In this document: positions 44,859 to 54,107 of the stretch, one piece after another
Position numbering within the stretch: the stretch's first letter is position 1
How the letters are laid out: each line of letters starts with the position of its first letter
Assembly: GCF_012933555.1 (NCBI RefSeq)
Contig: NZ_JABBPK010000001.1
Coordinates: 2,520,001 to 2,584,000, forward strand
Direction: 5' to 3'
Source: Niallia alba
Lineage (GTDB): Bacteria; Bacillota; Bacilli; Bacillales; Cytobacillaceae
DNA: 64,000 nt
Translations under genes and position numbers: made by a program
Notes under the pieces: generated by a model
Told to the model about the DNA's origin: nothing
What the model saw: the letters and a program-made list of their open reading frames with translations, nothing else
Database searches by the model: none

Positions 44859-47102
44859 TTACATAGATTCGTGGAAAGTACGACTAATGACGTCTTGTTG
44901 TTGCTCACGAGTTAATTTAATAAAGTTAACTGCATATCCAGATACACGAATCGTTAATTGTGGATACAATTCTGGATGTTCCATAGCATCTAATAATGTT
45001 TCTCTGTTAAATACGTTAACATTTAAGTGGTGACCAGCTTTTGCTGCATAACCATCTAAAATAGATACTAAATTGTTTACACGTACATCATCTTCTTTAC
45101 CAAGTGCTTTCGGCACGATAGAGAATGTGTTAGAAATACCATCTAGAGAATAATCGTAAGGTAATTTAGCAACAGAAGATAGGGATGCTAAAGTTCCTTT
45201 TGTATCACGACCATGCATTGGGTTAGCACCTGGAGCAAATGGTTCACCAGCACGACGACCATCCGGTGTATTACCAGTCTTTTTACCATAAACAACGTTG
45301 GAAGTAATGGTTAAAATAGACATAGTATGCATAGAATTGCGATATGTTTGATGCTTGCGTAATTTTTTCATAAAGCTTTCGACAAGTCCGATTGCAATGC
45401 TATCAACAGCATCATCGTTGTTTCCATATTTAGGGAAATCACCTTCTGTTTCAAAATCAACAGCTAGACCATTTTCGTCTCTAATAACTTTTACTTTTGC
45501 ATGCTTAATCGCACTTAAGGAATCAGCCACAACACTTAATCCAGCGATACCAGTAGCCATAGTACGAAGAATTTCTGTGTCATGAAGAGCCATTTCAATT
45601 CTTTCGTAGCTATACTTGTCGTGCATATAGTGGATAACGTTTAATGTGTTAATATAAAGTCCAGCTAACCATTCCATCATGTTATCAAATTTCTCCGATA
45701 CTTCTTGGTAATCTAGATATTCAGAAGTGATTGGAGCGAATTTAGGTCCAACTTGGACTTTTAACTTTTCATCTTTACCACCGTTAATTGCATATAATAA
45801 ACATTTAGCTAGGTTAGCACGTGCTCCAAAGAACTGCATTTGCTTACCAATTTCCATTGCTGATACACAACAAGCTATGCCGTAATCATCGCCCCATTGA
45901 GGTTTCATGACATCATCGTTTTCATATTGGATAGCACTAGTTTGAATAGACATTTGTGAACAGAATTTTTTAAAGTTCTCCGGTAATTGAGTGGACCAAA
46001 GAACAGTTAAGTTTGGCTCTGGAGCAGGTCCTAAGTTATCTAATGTATGAAGGAAGCGGAAAGAGTTTTTTGTAACTAAAGGTCTTCCATCATTAGCCAT
46101 ACCGCCAATAGATTCTGTTACCCATGTAGGATCGCCACTGAATAATTCATTATAATCAGGTGTACGAGCAAATTTAACTAGGCGAAGCTTCATAATAAAG
46201 TGATCAACAATTTCTTGTGCTTCTTTTTCAGTTAATATACCGTTTTCTATATCTCTTTCTACATAAATATCTAAGAAAGTAGATACACGTCCTAAGCTCA
46301 TTGCTGCACCGTTTTGTTCTTTAATTGCTGCAAGGTAGCCAAGATATACCCATTGGAAAGCTTCTTGAGCATTAGCTGCTGGTCTTGATAAATCAAAACC
46401 GTAAGCTGCACCCAATTCTTTTAATTCGTTTAAGGCACGAATTTGCTCAGAAACTTCTTCTCTTAATCGAATTGTTTCTTCTGTCATAACAGAACTTGTC
46501 GCTCTTTTATCTTTTTGTTTTTCGTTGATTAGGAAGTCAACACCGTATAGCGCGACGCGACGATAGTCTCCAATAATTCTACCGCGGCCGTATGCATCTG
46601 GAAGACCTGTAATGATAGCAGCTTTTCTAGCTAATCTCATTTCATCTGTATAAGCATCAAATACTCCAGCATTATGAGTTTTGCGGTGTTCACTAAAGAA
46701 TTTTTCTAGCTCTTCATCCGCTTTATAGCCATAAGATTCACAAGCTTGGACAGCCATTCTAATTCCGCCATTTGGTTGGAAAGAGCGTTTGAAAGGTTCA
46801 TCTGTTTGTACACCGACAATCTTTTCTTTCGCTTTATCTAAGTAACCAGGACCGTGAGAAGTTATCGTTGATACGATATCTGTATCTAAATCGTAAACGC
46901 CGCCTCTTTCTCGTTCTAATTTACTTAATTCCATTACTTGTTCCCATAATTGTGTAGTTTCTAATGTAGGACCTGATAAGAAAGCAGAGTCACCATAATA
47001 TGGATTGAAATTTTTTAAGATGAAGTCACGAACATTTACTTCTTTCTGCCATGATCCATTTTTAAAGCCTTCCCAATAATTAGTTGTTTCAACTTTTTCC
47101 AT
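44859..47102 (-). CDS. pflB: Formate C-acetyltransferase (pyruvate formate-lyase)
   Basis: A 747-residue glycyl-radical enzyme. The adjacent catalytic cysteines are in [12 protein letters not shown], and the glycyl radical site is [12 protein letters not shown] near the C terminus. It cleaves pyruvate with CoA into acetyl-CoA and formate under anoxia. The ATG at 47102 follows GAGGTG; three codons upstream are in frame but overlap that site. A Rex-type operator overlaps the promoter. pflA follows; a formate/nitrite transporter gene lies about 5 kb away at 52128. Confidence 0.97.
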   Translation of the reverse strand: MEKVETTNYWEGFKNGSWQKEVNVRDFILKNFNPYYGDSAFLSGPTLETTQLWEQVMELSKLERERGGVYDLDTDIVSTITSHGPGYLDKAKEKIVGVQTDEPFKRSFQPNGGIRMAVQACESYGYKADEELEKFFSEHRKTHNAGVFDAYTDEMRLARKAAIITGLPDAYGRGRIIGDYRRVALYGVDFLINEKQKDKRATSSVMTEETIRLREEVSEQIRALNELKELGAAYGFDLSRPAANAQEAFQWVYLGYLAAIKEQNGAAMSLGRVSTFLDIYVERDIENGILTEKEAQEIVDHFIMKLRLVKFARTPDYNELFSGDPTWVTESIGGMANDGRPLVTKNSFRFLHTLDNLGPAPEPNLTVLWSTQLPENFKKFCSQMSIQTSAIQYENDDVMKPQWGDDYGIACCVSAMEIGKQMQFFGARANLAKCLLYAINGGKDEKLKVQVGPKFAPITSEYLDYQEVSEKFDNMMEWLAGLYINTLNVIHYMHDKYSYERIEMALHDTEILRTMATGIAGLSVVADSLSAIKHAKVKVIRDENGLAVDFETEGDFPKYGNNDDAVDSIAIGLVESFMKKLRKHQTYRNSMHTMSILTITSNVVYGKKTGNTPDGRRAGEPFAPGANPMHGRDTKGTLASLSSVAKLPYDYSLDGISNTFSIVPKALGKEDDVRVNNLVSILDGYAAKAGHHLNVNVFNRETLLDAMEHPELYPQLTIRVSGYAVNFIKLTREQQQDVISRTFHESM

Positions 47103-47134
47103 TATAATCACCTCATGATTTAATAAAAATATAT

Positions 47135-47195
47135 AACAGAAAGCTTTTTTCTTTCTGTTTTAACTATAACAGATAATGTGTGAGAACAATCACAA
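47135..47195 (-). promoter_or_regulatory. pflB promoter with Rex-type operator and 5' hairpin
   Basis: On the minus strand TTGTGATTGTTCTCACAC (47178-47195) fits the Rex pattern TTGTGA-N6-TCACAA at 11 of 12 half-site positions. TATAGT (47163-47168) is the likely -10, with TTGTTC as a -35 inside the operator. Transcription would start near 47156, within the hairpin AACAGAAAG/CTTTCTGTT (47135-47159), which may protect the mRNA 5' end. Rex releases DNA when NADH is high, so pflB should be induced by oxygen limitation. Confidence 0.65.
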
Positions 47196-47390
47196 TAAAT
47201 GTGTACATCTTGCGAATATTCTGTGTCGTAAATGTGAACTCCAGTAGTACCAACTGCTTAAAGCGTGTTTTCTCAAAATAATTAAAAGAAGAAAGGGAAA
47301 AACCTTTAAATAACTGTTATATAGATTTCTTTCGTTTTTCACTAACTGTTATACAATAGGACGTTTTTATTTTTAGAAGGAGAGGAGAAG

Positions 47391-47450
47391 TTTTCCTTTT
47401 AATAGAATAGTGACAATCATTTTGTCCATACTATTGGATAGGAAAGGAAA
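47391..47450. repeat. Long imperfect palindrome between pflB and the flippase-like gene
   Basis: TTTTCCTTTTAATAG on the left and CTATTGGATAGGAAAGGAAA on the right enclose a perfect inner GACAATCATTTTGTC. The 60-base hairpin lies between divergent genes. It could be an operator, a decayed mobile element or an mRNA leader structure. Confidence 0.45.
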
Positions 47451-47568
47451 TCTATTTGATAAGAACGTAGAAAAAAGTTCCTTTTCTTTTCTATTGTAGA
47501 TAAGGTATGATTAATTCTAGGTCTCAATTACTAGAGTAGAAACAATCGAAATGTAAGAGGTGGTAAAT

Positions 47569-48522
47569 ATGTTAATCAGAAAAAAAGAAATCTGGATTAA
47601 TATGGCGAAGATACTACTACCGATTGTCATATTTATCATCATTTTACGCGAAATTAAAAATATGATTATGTCAACGGATATGCACCTTATATATGGATAC
47701 TTACAGACAATTCCTTATCATAGTTTGTTTTACATTGTATTAGGCGGATTTATGGCGACTCTTCCCATGTTTTTTTACGATTTTTTTCTTGTAAAGCATT
47801 TAAAGAAAGATATTCCTTTTGTAGAGGTCGGGAAATATTCTTTTATTAGTAACTCTTTTTCTAATTTAATCGGGTTTGGTGGACTAATAGGAATTGCTTT
47901 ACGCAACTATTTTTATAAACAATATGAAACAGATCGAAAAAAATTATTTAAAGGGATTGCCGTAGTTACCTTATTCTATCTATCAGGAATTAGTTTATTA
48001 GCATGGATTGCTATTCTTTATAGCAGAAGATTGAATTTAATAGGAGAGCATCTATGGATATTTGCAGCTATTATCGTTGTAGGGTTAATCTTTCCTATCT
48101 TATTAGTTAGTTATAAGAAAGCAAAGTTACATAGCTTTGCCTTTGACCGAAACCAAATGATTGGCCTAATAGCTGTGTCTTTATTAGAATGGATTTTTCT
48201 ATTTGCCTATTTATATTTTATCGCCCAAATCATTGAATTACCGGTTTCAGCTGGAGATTTTTTCTTGCTATTTTTAGTTGCTGCATGTACGGGTATTATC
48301 AGTATGATTCCAGGAGGGATGGGATCCTTTGAACTAGTGTTTTTGTGGGGGATCGAATCTTTAGGGGTGGAATCAGAACAGATGCTGATCGTATTATTCT
48401 TATACCGTGTTGGCTACTATCTTTTGCCGTTTTTAATCGCAGTCTTTCTTTTCTTGCTTGAAGTTGGAAAGAATATAAAGAAAAATGCAGCTGCTTTTTT
48501 AAGAGGACTATCCAGTGAGTAA
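47569..48522 (+). CDS. Flippase-like integral membrane protein (LPG-synthase TM region, UPF0104 type)
   Basis: The 317-residue protein has about eight hydrophobic helices and the family landmarks VGKYSFISNSFSNLIGFGGLIGIALRNYF and CTGIISMIPGGMGSFELVFLWGIE, as in the membrane half of MprF-type lysylphosphatidylglycerol synthases and YbhN-like proteins. It lacks the catalytic transferase domain. Lipid translocation is possible but unproven. The ATG at 47569 follows AGAGGTGG; a GTG three codons earlier overlaps that site. It is monocistronic. Confidence 0.8.
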   Translation: MLIRKKEIWINMAKILLPIVIFIIILREIKNMIMSTDMHLIYGYLQTIPYHSLFYIVLGGFMATLPMFFYDFFLVKHLKKDIPFVEVGKYSFISNSFSNLIGFGGLIGIALRNYFYKQYETDRKKLFKGIAVVTLFYLSGISLLAWIAILYSRRLNLIGEHLWIFAAIIVVGLIFPILLVSYKKAKLHSFAFDRNQMIGLIAVSLLEWIFLFAYLYFIAQIIELPVSAGDFFLLFLVAACTGIISMIPGGMGSFELVFLWGIESLGVESEQMLIVLFLYRVGYYLLPFLIAVFLFLLEVGKNIKKNAAAFLRGLSSE

Positions 48523-48590
48523 CCTATTTTTTCATAGATTGCACATATTTGAGTAGTTTTCATCACAAAAACAAAAGGATTTCATTTTTG

Positions 48591-48610
48591 TGACAATATT
48601 CTAATTGTCA
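48591..48610 (+). promoter_or_regulatory. Perfect palindrome upstream of the DacF-like gene
   Basis: TGACAAT-N6-ATTGTCA is a perfect 7+7 palindrome lying 71 bases before the ATG, with TACAAT (48632-48637) as a possible -10. A related GACAA-N5-TTGTC core occurs at 47391-47450. A regulator site is likely, but the protein is not identified. Confidence 0.4.
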
Positions 48611-48680
48611 TTTATTATTCTCATTTATTTGGTACAATAGTCATGGTATTTAAATATAGAAAATAAATAGGTGGGGGAAA

Positions 48681-49832
48681 ATGAGGGAAACGACAATTGC
48701 AATATGTTTCGTTTTACTATTATTTAGTTTTCCTGCAATAAGTAAGGCGACGGAAAGTAGGGAACTAGACTTAATAAGTGAAGCAGTTTTCTTGTTGGAT
48801 AGTGATACTGGAGCAGTTTTATTTGAAAAGAATGGATATAAAAAAATGTATCCAGCAAGTTTAACAAAGATAGCAACGGCCATTTATGCTATTGAAAAAG
48901 GGAATTTGGACGATATTATTACAGTTAGTGAGAATGCATACTCAACAGAAGGGACAAGGGTTTACTTAGAACAAGGTGAACAAGTAACGTTAAGGCATTT
49001 AATTGATGGCATGTTAATTAATTCAGGAAATGATGCTGCAATAGCCATTGCAGAATACCTTGATGGGTCCATAGATGAGTTTGAACAAAATATTAATCAG
49101 TTTTTAAAAGAGAAAGTAAACGTTCATTCTACACATTTCAAAAATCCAAATGGCCTTTTTCATAAGGATCATTATACAACTGCTAATGATTTAGCATTAA
49201 TCACCAAATATGCCATGCAAAATGAAATATTTCGAGAAATATTTGGAACTGATGAACTAAAATGGGATGGTTTATCTTGGGATACAACATTAGTCAGCCA
49301 TCATCAAATGGTTAATGGTTCTAGGCCATATGACAAAGTAACTGGTGGGAAAACAGGTTTTGTTAATGAATCCAAACAAACATTGGCAACAACTGCAGCA
49401 AATGAGGAGTTAAGTTTAATCGCTATTGTTTTAAAAGGGAATTATAAGCGTGACGTATATAATGATACAAAAGAGTTATTGGAATATGGATTTAATCAAT
49501 ATACACATAAAGTGATTCCAGCAGGAAAATCGTTTTTTGTTAAAGGGACAACATATGAAACGATGCAAGAAGAGAAAATCACTGTTCCACATACAAAAGG
49601 AGAGGAAGAAGTAACGTCGTCTGGCTTATTAATGATAGAAAATGACAATGGCGATATTCTTCAATCTATACAATTAGCTAAAGTAATGCCAGCAGAGGAG
49701 ACTTTTAAAGAGGAAATTACTGAAGATGTAGTAAAGGACGAAAAAAAATCTTCATTTCCAGGAATTATATTTATTCTTCCTATTGCATTAGGGTGTATAT
49801 TTTTTATGAAAAGAAGAGTGATTAAACGTTAA
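48681..49832 (+). CDS. D-alanyl-D-alanine carboxypeptidase, DacF-like
   Basis: A 383-residue low-molecular-weight penicillin-binding protein of the S11 family. A signal peptide (residues 1-24) precedes the catalytic domain with SxxK (S60-LT-K63), SGN (115-117) and KTG (224-226). The C terminus has a PBP5-type beta domain and then a hydrophobic segment IIFILPIALGCIFFMKRR, a true membrane anchor rather than an amphipathic helix. It trims the terminal D-Ala of peptidoglycan pentapeptides; DacF of B. subtilis acts in spore cortex formation. AGGTGGGGG precedes the ATG. Confidence 0.85.
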   Translation: MRETTIAICFVLLLFSFPAISKATESRELDLISEAVFLLDSDTGAVLFEKNGYKKMYPASLTKIATAIYAIEKGNLDDIITVSENAYSTEGTRVYLEQGEQVTLRHLIDGMLINSGNDAAIAIAEYLDGSIDEFEQNINQFLKEKVNVHSTHFKNPNGLFHKDHYTTANDLALITKYAMQNEIFREIFGTDELKWDGLSWDTTLVSHHQMVNGSRPYDKVTGGKTGFVNESKQTLATTAANEELSLIAIVLKGNYKRDVYNDTKELLEYGFNQYTHKVIPAGKSFFVKGTTYETMQEEKITVPHTKGEEEVTSSGLLMIENDNGDILQSIQLAKVMPAEETFKEEITEDVVKDEKKSSFPGIIFILPIALGCIFFMKRRVIKR

Positions 49833-49858
49833 AAAACCGGGCGAACCCGGTTTTTTTA
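49831..49858. terminator. Bidirectional terminator between the DacF-like gene and the ABC-F gene
   Basis: AAAAAACCGGG and CCCGGTTTTTTT flank a CGAA loop. Confidence 0.92.
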
Positions 49859-49862
49859 TTAC

Positions 49863-51482
49863 TTATTTATACATGTTTGCAATGTTTTTTTGTAGTGCTT
49901 CATCTTCTAAATATTCATCGTAATTCATTTGTTTATCAACCAGTCCTTGCGGAGTAATCTCTATAATGCGATTAGCAATTGTTGACACAAACTGATGGTC
50001 ATGAGAAGTGAAAATTAAAGAACCTTTAAAGTTGATTAATCCATTATTTAAAGCCGTAATAGATTCTAAATCTAAGTGATTTGTTGGTTCATCAAGTAGT
50101 AGAACGTTTGCTGCACTTAACATCATTTTCGATAACATACAACGAACTTTTTCTCCACCAGATAGAACGCTAGGCTTTTTCAATACTTCTTCCCCTGAGA
50201 ACAGCATGCGACCTAAAAATCCTCTTAAGAAGCTTTCTGTTTGGTCATTTGGAGAATATTGACGTAACCAATCAACCAGTGTAGCATCGTCCTCGCTAAA
50301 ATACTCTGAGTTCTCAGCAGGGAAATAACTTTGAGAAGTTGTAACGCCCCATTTATACGTACCACTATCTGGCTCTAATTCACCAGTTAAAATACGGAAA
50401 AGGGTAGTTTTTGCTAATTCATTTGGACCAACAAGCGCAATTTTATCGTCCTTATTCATAATAAAGCTTACATTATCAAGAACTTTTACCCCATCAATTG
50501 TTTTTGATAAGTTTTCTACTCTTAATAAATCATTTCCGATTTCTCGCTCCGGAGTAAAGGCAACGTATGGATATTTTCGAGATGATGGTTTAATGTCATC
50601 TAATGAAATTTTATCAAGCAATTTCTTTCTAGATGTTGCCTGTTTCGATTTAGAAGCATTTGCACTGAATCGAGCAATAAAGTTTTGAAGTTCTTTGATT
50701 TTTTCTTCCTTCTTTTTGTTTGCATCATTTGCCATTCTAGCAGCTAATTGACTGGACTCATACCAAAAGTCATAGTTACCAACATAGATTTGAATTCTGC
50801 TAAAATCTAAATCCGCAATATGGGTACAAACTTTATTTAAGAAATGTCTGTCATGGGAAACAACAATGACAGTATTTTCAAAGTTGATTAAAAATTCTTC
50901 TAACCACTTAATCGCATTTATATCAAGATGGTTAGTAGGCTCATCTAGTAGAAGTACATCTGGTTCACCGAAAAGAGCTTGAGCTAGTAAAACCTTTACT
51001 TTATCAGAACCATTTAATTCAGCCATTGTTTTATAATGAAGATCTTCACCAATACCTAAGCCTTTTAAAAGAATAGCTGCTTCTGATTCTGCTTCCCAAC
51101 CATTTAATTCAGCGAATTCTCCTTCAAGCTCAGCTGCCTTCATGCCATCTTCATCCGTGAAATTTTCTTTCATATAAATAGCATCTTTTTCTTGCATCAC
51201 TTCATATAATCTAGTGTGACCCATGATTACTACTTTAAGTACTTCATGCTCTTCGTATTCAAAGTGATTCTGCTTTAAAACAGCAAGTCTTTCCCCAGGT
51301 CCTAAAGAAACATTTCCTGTTTGTGCCTCTAGCTCACCAGAAAGTATTTTTAGGAAAGTAGACTTTCCAGCACCATTTGCTCCGATTAATCCATAGCAAT
51401 TTCCAGGTGTAAATTTAATATTAACGTCTTCAAATAATTTACGATCACCATATCGAAGACCTACATTCGTAACTGTTATCAT
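49863..51482 (-). CDS. ABC-F ATP-binding protein (YkpA/YbiT type)
   Basis: The 539-residue protein has two ABC domains and no membrane segment. Domain 1 has Walker A GANGAGKST, a signature region LNGSDKVKVLLAQALF and Walker B DVLLLDEPTNHLD. Domain 2 has an unusual Walker A, GPNELAKTT, with signature LSGGEKVRCMLSKMML and Walker B NVLLLDEPTNHLD. The linker between them is Lys-rich. Both signs fit the YkpA/YbiT branch, where I recall the NELAxTT loop being conserved. ABC-F proteins act on ribosomes. The ATG at 51482 follows GGAGG; the longer frame covers that site. Confidence 0.88.
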   Translation of the reverse strand: MITVTNVGLRYGDRKLFEDVNIKFTPGNCYGLIGANGAGKSTFLKILSGELEAQTGNVSLGPGERLAVLKQNHFEYEEHEVLKVVIMGHTRLYEVMQEKDAIYMKENFTDEDGMKAAELEGEFAELNGWEAESEAAILLKGLGIGEDLHYKTMAELNGSDKVKVLLAQALFGEPDVLLLDEPTNHLDINAIKWLEEFLINFENTVIVVSHDRHFLNKVCTHIADLDFSRIQIYVGNYDFWYESSQLAARMANDANKKKEEKIKELQNFIARFSANASKSKQATSRKKLLDKISLDDIKPSSRKYPYVAFTPEREIGNDLLRVENLSKTIDGVKVLDNVSFIMNKDDKIALVGPNELAKTTLFRILTGELEPDSGTYKWGVTTSQSYFPAENSEYFSEDDATLVDWLRQYSPNDQTESFLRGFLGRMLFSGEEVLKKPSVLSGGEKVRCMLSKMMLSAANVLLLDEPTNHLDLESITALNNGLINFKGSLIFTSHDHQFVSTIANRIIEITPQGLVDKQMNYDEYLEDEALQKNIANMYK

Positions 51483-51877
51483 ATAAAAATCCTCCAAACT
51501 ACAATATCCTTCAAATTATACCATTATTAGAATGGAAGAGCGAATTATTTTCGTTAAACTTCCTACATATCTGTTTAAATAAATCTATTCTAAGATTATT
51601 AGAAGAAAGTAGTTTTCAAAATAAATGAACAAAAATATGAAATACGCCCGATAGAAAAAAGAAAACATGTTTATCATAATAGAAAGATAGGGTAAAAAAA
51701 TATCAAAAAATAAAGGGTTTTCTTTCCATGGATAGAATTTATAAAGAAGAAGGGTTTAAGTATTTAGTAGGTCTTTTCACCAATAGCAAATAGTCTAAAA
51801 TTATTTATGATTTGTTCATAATTTCTTCATAAATTTCTAGTACACTAAAACTATTAAGAAGTAAAGGAGTAGTTTAT
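51483..51877. other. Intergenic region upstream of the ABC-F gene and a small peptide gene
   Basis: About 395 AT-rich bases with the promoters of two divergent genes. A 21-codon frame at 51729-51794 has no good ribosome-binding site and was not called. No RNA motif was recognised. Confidence 0.4.
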
Positions 51878-52009
51878 ATGGCTAAAAAACAGCTAGTTGA
51901 GTTGGTTAATAAAATGAAAAAATCCGGTATCAAAATTAGCTTTACAAAGCCAAGGTCTCAATTTTCGGTAGCAATTCAACAAAATAATAAACTAACAACA
52001 ACAAATTAA
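51878..52009 (+). CDS. Small basic peptide, unknown function
   Basis: A 43-residue peptide after AAAGGAG, with a basic helix (AKKQLVELVNKMKKSGIKIS) and a polar Gln/Asn/Thr-rich tail. Net charge is strongly positive and there is no membrane segment. Not recognised; might bind nucleic acid. It precedes the formate/nitrite transporter gene by 118 bases, but a promoter lies between them. Confidence 0.5.
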   Translation: MAKKQLVELVNKMKKSGIKISFTKPRSQFSVAIQQNNKLTTTN

Positions 52010-52054
52010 AATTTAAAATAGCGATAGTACATATATTTAATTAATTGTTATAAA

Positions 52055-52100
52055 ATGTTCATTTTTTCACAAAATAAAGCGATTCTCCTTTTGTATAATA
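52055..52100 (+). promoter_or_regulatory. Promoter with a Rex-like site before the formate/nitrite transporter gene
   Basis: ATGTTCATTTTTTCACAA (52055-52072) has one perfect Rex half-site (TTCACAA) and a weak other half. TATAAT lies at 52095-52100, giving a transcription start about 20 bases before the ATG. Joint anaerobic control with pflB is plausible but weaker than at pflB itself. Confidence 0.4.
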
Positions 52101-52127
52101 GCTATATACAGAAAGGAAGGTATCGCA

Positions 52128-52955
52128 ATGGATATACACCCAATCGATAAAGCAATTAATTATGCGATAAAAAAGAAAGAAACGATTGATGAATCTTTTT
52201 TTCGTTATTTTGTGAAGGCAATATTAGCAGGCATATACATTGGTTTTGCTTTAATGTTATGTTATCGTTTAGCACAGCCCTTTTTTGATGTTCATTCACC
52301 GGCTACGTATATGATGACTAGTTTATTTTTTGGATTGGCCTTGGTGCTTATTTCATATGGTGGTGGAGAACTATTTACCGGTAATACGATGGCTTTTGCA
52401 ATGAGTACTTTGTCTGGAGCCACTAGTTGGAAGGATACTATTTATAATTGGGTAACTACTTATCTTGGCAATTTGGTTGGAGCGTTATTTTTTGCTATAT
52501 TGATCTATTATTCCGGTTTATTTAGTTTGGCTCCTAAAACAACATGGCTAATGGATGTTGCGAATTCAAAAATGAGTGCTACAACAGTAGAATTGTTTAT
52601 AAGAGGGATACTTTGTAACTGGTTAGTATGTTTGGCTATTTGGATCCCTATGAACATTAAAGGCGATGTTGGGAAAATTATTGCAACTATATTAATCGTG
52701 TTTTCTTTTATGATTTCAGGATATGAGCATAGCGTGGCAAATATGGCACTTTTCTCTATTGCACTAATTGTTCCTCATCCAGAAACTATTACAATTACAA
52801 ACGCATTGCACAATTTAATACCTGTAACAATTGGTAATATTGTTGGAGGAGCATTCTTTGTAGGCGCGTTAAATCTCTATATTTTTCCGAAGAAGAAAAA
52901 GGAAGACAAAGATTCTGCTTTACGAGTTGCTTCGTCAAGATCGATAGCAAAATAA
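52128..52955 (+). CDS. Formate/nitrite transporter family channel (FocA/YrhG type)
   Basis: The 275-residue protein has six transmembrane helices with the FNT landmarks AGIYIGFALMLCYRL, GGGELFTGNTMAFAMS and NWLVCLAIWIPMN, and the conserved central histidine in ISGYEHSVANMALFSIAL. FNT channels form pentamers that move formate or nitrite. Since a pyruvate formate-lyase operon is nearby and no nitrite reductase is, formate is the likelier substrate here. GGAAGG precedes the ATG. Monocistronic. Confidence 0.88.
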   Translation: MDIHPIDKAINYAIKKKETIDESFFRYFVKAILAGIYIGFALMLCYRLAQPFFDVHSPATYMMTSLFFGLALVLISYGGGELFTGNTMAFAMSTLSGATSWKDTIYNWVTTYLGNLVGALFFAILIYYSGLFSLAPKTTWLMDVANSKMSATTVELFIRGILCNWLVCLAIWIPMNIKGDVGKIIATILIVFSFMISGYEHSVANMALFSIALIVPHPETITITNALHNLIPVTIGNIVGGAFFVGALNLYIFPKKKKEDKDSALRVASSRSIAK

Positions 52956-53012
52956 TAATTAATATTTAAAGGGACTAGGAGAACTGTCGGAATATATGCT
53001 CTGCGACAGTCT

Positions 53013-53741
53013 CTATCCCGGATGGCTCATACTTAAAGAAAAAATTAATCCTACACACGCAACAAATCCCACAGTAGGTCCTCCTTGCTCAAATGCTTCA
53101 GGAAGCATAGTCGAGCAAACCATCGCAATTAAACCACCAGCACCAAATGACTGTATGCCTGAAAGCATAACAGGTGATGCATTTTCTAAAAATAAATATC
53201 CAACCGAACTGCTAATAGCAGAAATAAGCATAACACTACTCCATAAGAATAAAATTTTCCTAATTGAATAGTTGTCCTGTTTTAAACCAACTGTAGAAGA
53301 TAAAGATTCAGGAAAATTACTGATGAAAATGGCTATTAGGAAGAGGAAATCCACTTTGTGAGTATTTAATAAACTTAAGCCGATAATCATCGATTCAGGA
53401 ATAGCATCCATCAATGTCCCCGCATAAATCGCTAACCCAGAATGCCCTGCTGGATTTTTATGTGATCTCTTGCGATTGGAGCCACCCTTTTGATAGAGAA
53501 AAATTTCAATTAAGGTAAATAAACCAGCTCCAGCTAAAAAAGTAACCGCAGTTTTTACAATTCCACTTTTATGTATAGATTCTATTAAAAGCTCAAAGGA
53601 AGAAGCACCAATCAAAATACCTGTACCTAAAGCCATTAAATAAGCAATAATTTTTTTGGGAATGGCCAGAAATAATCCAGTTATAGAACCTGCAAGCAAT
53701 GAAAAGCTTGCAATTGCTCCCCACATTGCCGCTTGTAACAT
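53013..53741 (-). CDS. ZIP-family metal transporter-like membrane protein
   Basis: The 242-residue protein has about seven hydrophobic helices. The fourth carries GTLMDAIPESMIIGLSL and the fifth AIFISNFPESLSSTVGL, corresponding to the metal-binding helices of ZIP transporters, but with Asp-Pro-Glu and Asn-Pro-Glu in place of the usual His-rich motifs. The helix 2-3 loop is basic (NRKRSHKN) rather than His-rich. A zinc or manganese transport role is possible, but the changed motifs make it uncertain. GGAG precedes the start. Confidence 0.65.
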   Translation of the reverse strand: MLQAAMWGAIASFSLLAGSITGLFLAIPKKIIAYLMALGTGILIGASSFELLIESIHKSGIVKTAVTFLAGAGLFTLIEIFLYQKGGSNRKRSHKNPAGHSGLAIYAGTLMDAIPESMIIGLSLLNTHKVDFLFLIAIFISNFPESLSSTVGLKQDNYSIRKILFLWSSVMLISAISSSVGYLFLENASPVMLSGIQSFGAGGLIAMVCSTMLPEAFEQGGPTVGFVACVGLIFSLSMSHPG

Positions 53742-53790
53742 AGTAAAATCTCCTTTTACTTAAATTTCTACCTTATATATAGGATTATTT

Positions 53791-53844
53791 TTATCCCACT
53801 CTTAACGGACAGTAAAACTCCCACTGATGGAAGTTTCACTTTAT
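53791..53844 (+). repeat. Short dispersed hairpin repeat, copy D (best plus-strand copy)
   Basis: TTATCCCACTCTTAACGGAC followed by AGTAAAACTCCCACTGATGG and AAGTTTCACTTTAT. AAACTCCCA and TGGAAGTTT can form a hairpin around CTGA. It aligns with the reverse complement of 58602-58656 along almost its full length. It lies in a region of about 370 bases without a gene. Confidence 0.75.
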
Positions 53845-54107
53845 TTCATCTTTTGTCTCAATAAATTATATTTTTCAATATCTAATTATGCCCTTTAAAT
53901 TATTTGCATTTCTAAATAGGAATATGTATATGTCTTTCAAGCTTTATATTCTCTATTTCAATAGATCTTCAAGATACGACATAGTGCTAACGATTTTACT
54001 TCTATGTACAGGTAAAAAATATCCGCGCTTTTTTCATGAAAGTTGTCCATTCTTTTTTTAGACTTGTACATAGGATATTAAGGATTAACGGTTGGAGGTG
54101 TCATATA

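Noticed and set aside
50340-50460. Degenerate Walker A (GPNELAKTT) in the second ABC domain as a sign of inactivation
   Set aside because: From memory this loop is conserved in the YkpA/YbiT branch, so it is not a lesion of this gene.
51729-51794. A 21-codon frame starting ATGGATAGAATT
   Set aside because: There is no convincing ribosome-binding site and no further support.
52956-53012. Inverted repeat ACTGTCG/CGACAGT as a riboswitch or operator
   Set aside because: It is most simply a weak terminator between the convergent FNT and ZIP-like genes.
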